DNA of 6,045 bases from Opitutaceae bacterium (GTDB lineage Bacteria > Verrucomicrobiota > Verrucomicrobiia > Opitutales > Opitutaceae), in NCBI GenBank assembly GCA_016763045.1, contig JAESUN010000224.1:1-6045 (forward strand), written 5' to 3'. Under the pieces are notes generated by a model, which was not told the origin of the DNA, did no database searches, and was given only the letters and a program-made list of their open reading frames with translations. Positions 1-5,177 of the stretch are shown here, one piece after another; position 1 is the first letter of the stretch, and each line of letters starts with the position of its first letter. Made by a program: the position numbers and the translations under genes.

Positions 1-790
1 CTCTCCCGCCAATCTCGGAAAAATAAAAGGAATTCCTGAGCTCAAGGACGTCCAGGTGACCCTCGTTCCCGGCCATGACACCTCCTGTGCTTATGATGCC
101 ATGCCCGCCTCCGAAGATGGCACCGATTTCTATATCAGCAGTGGCACCTGGTCCCTCATGGGATTTGAGTCCGATAAACCCGTCCTCGGGAAAGATGCTC
201 TCAAAGCATGTATCTCAAACGAACGGATGGGCGATGGCCGTTATCGCCCTTTAACCAACTGCCAAGGTCTCTGGCTACTGGAGCAAATATTGCCCTCCTT
301 CTCCTCACAACCAAAGAGCAATGCAGACTGGAAGCGCCTCATAACAGCGGCACAAGAAGAGCCCGCACCCAAAGGACTTATCAACGTTGCTGATCGAAGC
401 CTCTTCAATCCAGTATCCATGAAGGATGCGATTGATAAGCAACTGAAACGCCGAAAGCTCAAAGCGCCCAAAACTCTTGCAGGCTATACTCGACTCATCT
501 GCGAATCCCTCGGCAAAGGACATGCAGACGGTGTCGCTCGATTTGAAAAGATGACTGGTAAGACCTTCAAGCGGATCCTCATCGTCGGAGGTGGATCCAA
601 AAACCCTCTGCTTTGCCAGACCACCGCAAACTACTCAAAGCTACCTGTTGTTTCCTTTTCCCTCGAAGGCACCGCTGTCGGTAATATGGCCAACCAGCTC
701 ATCGCACTTGGAGCCGTAGAGAGCATCCCTGCCTTCCGCAGACAACTACTCAAAGGTTTGAAGAAAAAGGTCTATCAGCCTAAAGGGTAA
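1..790 (+). CDS. rhaB: Rhamnulokinase (FGGY carbohydrate kinase), 3' portion, cut by the left window edge
   Basis: The reading frame is open to the left edge (codons from base 2), so the GTG at 56 is an internal valine, not the start. About 262 residues remain, just over half of a typical ~490-residue enzyme. The family phosphorylates L-rhamnulose with ATP to L-rhamnulose-1-phosphate in the cytoplasm. Visible marks are GHDT at 71-82, whose Asp (codon 77-79) matches the FGGY catalytic base; SSGTWSLMGFES at 137-172, a close match to RhaB; the ATP-site GGGSKNPLL segment from 587; and EGTAVGNMANQLIALG near the end, which corresponds to the EA(S/T)xLGN...Q segment of RhaB. The C-terminal FGGY domain is intact to a normal stop (TAA 788-790). 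No other rhamnose gene follows; the next gene is convergent. The alternative is another FGGY kinase (L-fuculokinase or xylulokinase), but the SSGTWSLMGFES segment favours rhamnulokinase. Confidence 0.87.
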   Translation, partial: SPANLGKIKGIPELKDVQVTLVPGHDTSCAYDAMPASEDGTDFYISSGTWSLMGFESDKPVLGKDALKACISNERMGDGRYRPLTNCQGLWLLEQILPSFSSQPKSNADWKRLITAAQEEPAPKGLINVADRSLFNPVSMKDAIDKQLKRRKLKAPKTLAGYTRLICESLGKGHADGVARFEKMTGKTFKRILIVGGGSKNPLLCQTTANYSKLPVVSFSLEGTAVGNMANQLIALGAVESIPAFRRQLLKGLKKKVYQPKG

Positions 791-888
791 TTAGATGACT
801 CTCGTTCTTTCCTTCTCCGGAGAGAGTACAGCCATTCATCATTCTCGGATTATTCGGCAGTTAAATCATCCGAAAACACGCTCCTCAG

Positions 889-1869
889 CTAAGCAAGGGG
901 CGCCCAAACCCTCGGGCGATTCTCAACACCCCACGGCTCGAAGGCTGAGCGACGAGCTTTAAAGCTCTCGTAGGTCGCTACCGAATTCGGATCCTTTTCG
1001 CTACAAACCACAAAATCGGCTTCCGGCGGGTAACAGGCGATCTGTTCGTTGGCCTTAGCATCTTCTTCATTCCTATCCGGCCATAGCCCGATATTATTCG
1101 GAATATCAGCCGACTGAAAACGAAGATCCACGCTCCAGCGAATTGTATCTGAACTATTTGGAGTCGAGCAATGAGGCGTCATGTTCGTCATGAAAACAAC
1201 GCCACCAACCGGACATTCCGCCGCTATCTTTTCCGGAACATCGGAAGGGAGGTCCTCATCCCGAACCACAAGAAACCCACTGTTTCCACCAGTATAATGT
1301 TTCAAAATACCTCTTTTATGTGATCTTGGCAGTATTTCCATACAACCATTTTCAACAGTCGCATCCACCAACGGAATCCAACAAGTCACGATCAAATGCT
1401 TGTCACAATGTTCTACAAAATACCCTGAATCCTGATGCCATGGCACATTCCCTTTCCCACTGCCAGGGATCTTTGGTCGAATCCGATAGATGGCTGATAC
1501 GACAATCTCCGGACCCACCAAGCTCGAAATAGCCTTCGAGAGCTTCGGATGTGCTATTAAATCAAATACGCTGCGACCTTGTTGAACGCTACCCTTCGTC
1601 TCAGCCAGGTGAGCCAACACTTCTCGGCCGTTTTCTTTATTGTCATGATAGATTCGGGTGAGCCTCTGTTCGAGGGCCTCTTCAGCATGGGAGTTCTCCA
1701 CTTTCCCATCCTTTACAAGCTCATCAATTTTGACCGCTATCTCTCTTTCGAGGTGCTGTCTGAACGGTTCCAAATCCACGGGATCAAAAACATTATCCGC
1801 GATGAAATACCCCTCTTGCTGAAAGAGGGCTATCTGCTCTTCCGAAAGTCGACCCGATTCAATCTGCAT
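889..1869 (-). CDS. Phytanoyl-CoA dioxygenase (PhyH) family Fe(II)/2-oxoglutarate oxygenase, copy 1
   Basis: This 326-residue protein should be a cytoplasmic non-haem iron oxygenase that couples 2-oxoglutarate decarboxylation to hydroxylation of an unknown substrate. The metal triad is visible: H145 and D147 in PWHQDSGYF and H233 in TPHCSTPN. R244 lies 11 residues after the distal His, the same spacing as the 2-oxoglutarate-binding Arg in human PhyH (H264/R275). The D147-H233 gap also matches the family. No signal peptide or membrane segment is seen. The ATG at 1867-1869 is preceded only by a weak AGG, and it aligns with the internal Met of the neighbouring paralogue, which is about 69% identical. 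The gene lies downstream of that paralogue on the same strand but has its own 88-bp leader with an inverted repeat. The sequence lacks the typical motif of ectoine hydroxylase. The family is firm; the substrate is unknown. Confidence 0.93.
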   Translation of the reverse strand: MQIESGRLSEEQIALFQQEGYFIADNVFDPVDLEPFRQHLEREIAVKIDELVKDGKVENSHAEEALEQRLTRIYHDNKENGREVLAHLAETKGSVQQGRSVFDLIAHPKLSKAISSLVGPEIVVSAIYRIRPKIPGSGKGNVPWHQDSGYFVEHCDKHLIVTCWIPLVDATVENGCMEILPRSHKRGILKHYTGGNSGFLVVRDEDLPSDVPEKIAAECPVGGVVFMTNMTPHCSTPNSSDTIRWSVDLRFQSADIPNNIGLWPDRNEEDAKANEQIACYPPEADFVVCSEKDPNSVATYESFKARRSAFEPWGVENRPRVWAPLA

Positions 1870-1901
1870 GAACCTATTTTAGATCAAAGCATGCCAAGAT
1901 T

Positions 1902-1927
1902 GTAAATTGGATAAATTTCCAATTTAC
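1902..1927. promoter_or_regulatory. Perfect 9-bp inverted repeat upstream of dioxygenase copy 1, candidate operator
   Basis: The arms GTAAATTGG (1902-1910) and CCAATTTAC (1919-1927) are exact reverse complements separated by the 8-bp AT-rich spacer ATAAATTT. The element ends 32 bases before the start codon at 1869. The proximal arm with two flanking T bases (TTGTAAATTGG, 1900-1910) recurs exactly at 2965-2975 before the paralogous gene. On the minus strand the proximal arm contains TTTACA, which resembles a -35 hexamer. TAAAAT (1876-1881) lies 19 bp further on, but that spacing is long and would leave almost no leader. A transcription-factor binding site is the likely reading; the AT-rich stem without a T tract argues against a terminator. 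That the nearby AraC-type protein binds it is inference. Confidence 0.6.
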
Positions 1928-1957
1928 GGTTCTAAACCATTGGATACGACTCTTCTG

Positions 1958-2935
1958 CTATGCCACAGGTGTCCAATTCCTCGGACCCTTAATGTCTAAA
2001 GGCTCGTAAGCTGCGCGTCGAACCGTGAAATCTTCATAACTCACGACCGCATCCGGATCAGAGTCACTCTGAACGACAAAATCAGCTTCCGGGGGATAAC
2101 AAGCGATCTGCATATTGCTCTCTCCATCTTCCTTATTCTTATTCGGCCATAGTCCAACATTGCTCGGAGTACTGGAAGATTGAAAACGCAGATCCACACT
2201 CCATCGAATCGTGTCTGAAGTATTTGGAGTCGAGCAATGAGGCGTTAGATTCGTCATGAAAATAACACCTCCCAAAGGACACTCCGCTACTATTTTCTGC
2301 GGCCCACCAGAAGGAAGATCCTCATCCTTAATCACCAATAGCCCGCTGTTCCCACCAGAATGATGCTCTAGAATTCCCGTCTCATGTGTTTTAGGTAAGA
2401 TCTCCATGCAACCATTTTCAGCCGTCGCATTCACCAATGGGATCCAGCACGTCAGAATAAGATGCTTATCACAATGCGCTGAGAAATATCCGGAGTCTTG
2501 ATGCCAAGGAACATCACCTCTTCCGATCCCAGGAACCTTTGGCCGAATCCGATAAACCGAAGACGCAACTATTTCGGGACCCACCAAACTGGAAACTGCC
2601 TCCAAAAGCTTCGGATGTGTAATCAAATCAAACATGCTATGTCCCTGATAGCCTCCCCCTCGAACACCCTCCAGATGCCTCATCACAGCTTCACCATTTT
2701 CCTTATTATCGTGATAGATACGAGTTAGCCGCTGCTCAAAGGCCTCTTCTGGATATGTTTTCTCCAGTTTCCCATCCCGTGCCAGTTCATCGATCTTGAT
2801 GCCGATCTCTTTTTCGAGATCCAATCTGAGCAGCTCCAGATCCGCTGGATCAAAAACATTCTCTGCGATAAAGTATCCCTCTTTTTTAAAAAGCGCTACC
2901 TGCTCTTCCGAAAGTCTGCCTGCTTCAATCTTCAT
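1958..2935 (-). CDS. Phytanoyl-CoA dioxygenase (PhyH) family Fe(II)/2-oxoglutarate oxygenase, copy 2
   Basis: This is a paralogue of the next gene downstream: about 69% identical over the full length by hand alignment, with one single-residue gap near the C terminus. The catalytic set is complete. Counting from the ATG at 2933-2935, it is H145 and D147 in PWHQDSGYF, H233 in TPHCSTPN and R244 eleven residues later. An in-frame ATG two codons upstream (2939-2941) would add Met-Leu. I prefer 2935 because MKIEAGRLSEEQ then aligns with MQIESGRLSEEQ of the other copy, and because the shared upstream element then falls 32 bases away, against 33 in the other copy. Neither start has a good ribosome-binding site. 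The most different parts are residues 31-100 and the last 40; the core around the metal site is almost unchanged. It diverges from the AraC-family gene, which probably controls it. The substrate is unknown. Confidence 0.93.
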   Translation of the reverse strand: MKIEAGRLSEEQVALFKKEGYFIAENVFDPADLELLRLDLEKEIGIKIDELARDGKLEKTYPEEAFEQRLTRIYHDNKENGEAVMRHLEGVRGGGYQGHSMFDLITHPKLLEAVSSLVGPEIVASSVYRIRPKVPGIGRGDVPWHQDSGYFSAHCDKHLILTCWIPLVNATAENGCMEILPKTHETGILEHHSGGNSGLLVIKDEDLPSGGPQKIVAECPLGGVIFMTNLTPHCSTPNTSDTIRWSVDLRFQSSSTPSNVGLWPNKNKEDGESNMQIACYPPEADFVVQSDSDPDAVVSYEDFTVRRAAYEPLDIKGPRNWTPVA

Positions 2936-2964
2936 AAGCATAAGCTTAACACAGTATTAATCAG

Positions 2965-2975
2965 TTGTAAATTGG
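2965..2975. promoter_or_regulatory. Second copy of the TTGTAAATTGG element, in the dioxygenase/AraC divergent region
   Basis: These 11 bases are identical to 1900-1910 and sit at the same distance (32 versus 33 bases from GTAAATTGG to the chosen start) upstream of the paralogous dioxygenase gene. The distal arm is decayed here: CCCATAAGT (2985-2993) pairs poorly with GTAAATTGG, although the GGAAA...TT core between the arms is partly kept. Facing the regulator gene, TTAACA (2946-2951) and TAAATT (2968-2973), 16 bp apart, could be its -35 and -10. In that case this element would overlap the regulator's own promoter. The repeat and its spacing are seen directly; its role as an operator for both divergent genes is inferred. 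Confidence 0.5.
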
Positions 2976-3007
2976 CTGAATTTTCCCATAAGTGGTCTTT
3001 TTTCACC

Positions 3008-3829
3008 ATGCCTTCTTCTCCATCAGCATTTGAAATCCCTCTTGGTCAGAAACCGAACATCCTGCATATTGGTGCCCATACCCACGAAAAAACAGAAAGA
3101 GAATCCTATTACCTGCCTGGGATCTGGTGCCTACATAAATACCAATACCATGCCGACCTTAGACTCGATGGTCAGTTGTTTAAAATCACTCCTGGATCCG
3201 TCTCTCTCATTCCTCCCAAAACACTGATAGAATATACCTTTCTGGACGATTCCACCCACAAGTTCATCCATTTTCATTTCCCCGGAGCGCATCCAGAAAC
3301 ACATAGCTCTCCCTACATGTTTTCCTCGGCATCATTGCCCAATACATTCTCCCCTCGCTTCGACGACACCCTCAACTTCCATTCATCCAACAAGCTGAAA
3401 ACAGAAGTCCGACTCTGGGATTTACTCTTTCAACTGGCGACTCCACTCCCCCGGGAAGAGACCCAGCCCAGACATCCAAAACTGGAAGAAGCTCTGAACG
3501 AAATCGAACGGCAAATCGCCTCCCCTATTACCATACCGGAACTAGCCCACTCTATCGGGCTCTCCCACAATCATCTCATCCGGCTTTTTCAAAAGGAGAT
3601 GAACCGCACCATCGTCGGATACATTCGGGATCGCAGAGTTGATCGAGCCATCCATCTTCTGCGTAATACAACCCTCTCCATTAAAGCGATCGCAGCAGCC
3701 TCCGGCATCCAGGACCCTCAGCGATTCAACAAAGTGATCCGCCTATCCACACGACATTCGCCCACCAGCATCAGAGCTCTCGGCCCAAGTATTGACACCA
3801 AAAACCCTCAAGTCGCGGGTGAAGAATAA
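3008..3829 (+). CDS. AraC-family transcriptional regulator with N-terminal cupin-like sensor domain
   Basis: This is a 273-residue DNA-binding regulator. Residues about 30-93 form an AraC-type cupin sensor domain (a W...LH...Y pattern, LDGQLFKITPGSVSLIPP, then FIHFHF), the usual site for a small sugar-like effector. Residues about 158-258 form the double helix-turn-helix domain. The first HTH is around ITIPELAHSIGLSHNHLIRLFQ (about 175-196) and the second around LSIKAIAAASGIQDPQRFNKV (about 223-243). The second is atypical: the usual GF appears as GI, the FK..G part of the signature is RLSTRHSP, and the usual YR after SP is IR. The frame extends to a TTG at 2972, but that codon lies inside the conserved upstream element and has no ribosome-binding site, so I chose the ATG at 3008. 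The Shine-Dalgarno for this ATG is also weak. Divergence from the dioxygenase genes suggests these are its targets. The effector is unknown. Confidence 0.9.
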   Translation: MPSSPSAFEIPLGQKPNILHIGAHTHEKTERESYYLPGIWCLHKYQYHADLRLDGQLFKITPGSVSLIPPKTLIEYTFLDDSTHKFIHFHFPGAHPETHSSPYMFSSASLPNTFSPRFDDTLNFHSSNKLKTEVRLWDLLFQLATPLPREETQPRHPKLEEALNEIERQIASPITIPELAHSIGLSHNHLIRLFQKEMNRTIVGYIRDRRVDRAIHLLRNTTLSIKAIAAASGIQDPQRFNKVIRLSTRHSPTSIRALGPSIDTKNPQVAGEE

Positions 3830-3868
3830 AAGCCCGAAACGAAAACCGTAATCAACTAGTCGATACAA

Positions 3869-5089
3869 CTACGCTTTTGGATAGAGTAAATTAAAACGAG
3901 CGGAAGCCACTTCTTCAGCCGTCAAATGGGGGATCGTCTCAATCACCTTTTCATACGCAGGTTCATCAAAACCAATGGCTGCCCTCCTCAAGACTGAAGC
4001 GAATCGAGGGCAATACATCGGAATACCTTTAATTTCCTCCCAACGCCATTCCTCAACGCCCTGCGCAAACGGAATCAGAAAATCCAAAGCCTTTCGAATG
4101 CTTCTCCCATCCAGGGATGAATACTTCCACAAATCAATATCGGTCCAACGAGCTAACTCAGCCAGATCAAAAAAGCCTGCTAAATTACCACTGCTATAAC
4201 CGAAACCTGTGGTCCGAGCAATTTCATAAAACTGCCGTCCATCATGCTCAATCTGGTAACCAATTCTCCAGAACGGAGCTCGACCCACAACCTCTTTGGC
4301 AATTTCTTCCTGGCCCGTAAACAACGCGAGTGAAATGACCTGTAAATCATAATGTAATCCATGGTTGTTTGGTCTGGTTGATTCGAACTTACCATGCTCA
4401 CTCTCCCTCAACCAAATCAGGAAAGTCTTCGTCCAATCCAGAATCGCTGCCTGATCTGTATCCGTCCAGGCATCGCAGGACTGCAGTAGACCCACTGTAT
4501 CCACCAAAGGCACCACCACCTTGGAATCCACAATTCCCCAACCGTATCCTTCCCAAATACCAGGAATCGCTTGTGCATATTCGAGGTGTGGATTCATCCG
4601 TGTCGCCTCATCGATGTACCAAGTTCTCAACAAAGTCGCCGCGCGTTCACCATAAACCCCGTTTCCCGTTAGATAATAAGCCAGGGCCAGCGTTTCAGAT
4701 GCCTCTGTTAAATCTCTCCAACCAGATCCGTCCCAGATATCTGAATTCGGATTTTTCTCTCCATCCCTCGAGACATAAGGCAAGCCATCCTCTGTGTCTG
4801 GATTTGGCCACCAATAGGCCGCTTGGCTTTTATAATCATGTCGATCACCACTTGGGGGCAAGCCCTCCTTATCCATCACGGACCATGGACCGGACGCCAA
4901 GTAGTCATCAGCCTCGCGGATCAATTGATCCAGCGCTGGCATCAGATCTGGATCCTTAGCAACAAGACGCTGCTTTGATCTTTCCAGAGATTCAGCAGAA
5001 AAAAGAAAGGTTGGAGGAAGAGGTGTCGCCATAGACCAAACCCTAGAAAGCACAGGAGAGAAGAAGCAAACCCCAAAATAAGCCTTCAT
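3869..5089 (-). CDS. Alginate-lyase-superfamily polysaccharide lyase, PL38-like, probably exported
   Basis: This 406-residue protein has the pattern of the alginate_lyase (alpha/alpha-toroid) family, whose members cleave uronic-acid polysaccharides by beta-elimination. Landmarks are HDYKSQAAYWWPNP followed by DGLPYVSRDGEKNP (about 84-114), which resembles PL38 enzymes that act on alginate or glucuronan; RPNNHGLHYDLQ with N241-N242-H243, likely catalytic; and EIARTTGFGYSSGNL with Y298, followed by DIDLW. The ATG at 5087-5089 has a good ribosome-binding site (AAGGGG, nine bases upstream). The N-terminal stretch MKAYFGVCFFSPVL...WSMA reads as a short, imperfect signal peptide that could be cut after Ala21. 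A second ATG at 5030-5032, preceded by AGGG, would remove it. No carbohydrate-binding module is present. The gene converges on the AraC-type gene with only 39 bases between stops, and follows the ammonium transporter terminator. The fold is firm; the exact substrate is not. Confidence 0.82.
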   Translation of the reverse strand: MKAYFGVCFFSPVLSRVWSMATPLPPTFLFSAESLERSKQRLVAKDPDLMPALDQLIREADDYLASGPWSVMDKEGLPPSGDRHDYKSQAAYWWPNPDTEDGLPYVSRDGEKNPNSDIWDGSGWRDLTEASETLALAYYLTGNGVYGERAATLLRTWYIDEATRMNPHLEYAQAIPGIWEGYGWGIVDSKVVVPLVDTVGLLQSCDAWTDTDQAAILDWTKTFLIWLRESEHGKFESTRPNNHGLHYDLQVISLALFTGQEEIAKEVVGRAPFWRIGYQIEHDGRQFYEIARTTGFGYSSGNLAGFFDLAELARWTDIDLWKYSSLDGRSIRKALDFLIPFAQGVEEWRWEEIKGIPMYCPRFASVLRRAAIGFDEPAYEKVIETIPHLTAEEVASARFNLLYPKA

Positions 5090-5098
5090 TCACGAAGA

Positions 5099-5104
5099 CC
5101 CCTT
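5099..5104 (-). promoter_or_regulatory. Ribosome-binding site deciding the lyase start
   Basis: On the minus strand AAGGGG lies nine bases before the ATG at 5087-5089. It is the best Shine-Dalgarno sequence in the window and supports the longer form of the lyase, with its hydrophobic N terminus, over the internal ATG at 5030-5032. Confidence 0.6.
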
Positions 5105-5110
5105 CTAAAC

Positions 5111-5142
5111 AAAAAAAGCTGCCCTCTGGATGAGGGCAGCTT
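5111..5142 (-). terminator. Rho-independent terminator of the ammonium transporter gene
   Basis: An 11-bp perfect stem, AAGCTGCCCTC (5116-5126) with GAGGGCAGCTT (5132-5142), closes a 5-base loop. Read on the minus strand it is followed directly by seven T residues (5117-5111). It begins 26 bases after the transporter stop codon, so it ends that transcript. It also stands only about 21 bases upstream of the lyase start codon at 5089, with the lyase ribosome-binding site (5099-5104) just past the T tract. There is therefore almost no room for a separate lyase promoter downstream of it. Confidence 0.93.
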
Positions 5143-5155
5143 CTAGAAATTTACC

Positions 5156-5177
5156 GATTAACTATAGATCAACTATA
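5156..5177. repeat. Two adjacent 11-bp near-identical repeats across the transporter stop codon
   Basis: GATTAACTATA (5156-5166) is followed immediately by GATCAACTATA (5167-5177), with 10 of 11 positions equal. The second unit carries the final codons and the TGA stop (5169-5171) of the transporter. On the minus strand each unit contains TATAGT, a fair -10 match, but I see no good -35 at 16-18 bp from either. It may simply be a small local duplication. Confidence 0.45.

Noticed and set aside
798..827. Possible hairpin ACTCTC...GAGAGT between the kinase and first oxygenase genes
   Set aside because: The stem is only 6 bp with an 18-base loop and no T tract on either strand, so it is not a convincing terminator.
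846..872. CGGAT...ATCCG inverted repeat in the same intergenic region
   Set aside because: The 5-bp arms with a 17-base gap are expected by chance, and no T tract follows.
1579..1905. 108-codon + strand open frame opposite the first oxygenase gene
   Set aside because: It overlaps the N-terminal coding part of a conserved oxygenase on the opposite strand and has no family resemblance.
1958..2935. Ectoine hydroxylase as an identity for the PhyH-family genes
   Set aside because: The metal-site context is WHQDSGYF rather than the WHSDFETWH-type motif of ectoine hydroxylases, and no ectoine synthesis gene is nearby.
2972..3007. TTG-initiated 12-residue extension of the AraC-type regulator
   Set aside because: The TTG lies within the conserved TTGTAAATTGG element, has no ribosome-binding site, and the added residues match nothing known in the family.
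3830..3868. Search for a bidirectional terminator between the convergent AraC and lyase genes
   Set aside because: Only a 4-bp pairing (TAGT/ACTA) is visible in these 39 bases; nothing supports an intrinsic terminator.
4369..4959. 196-codon + strand open frame opposite the lyase gene
   Set aside because: It is entirely antisense to a well-supported lyase coding region, is rich in Pro/Ser/His as expected from a shadow frame, and has no recognisable domain.
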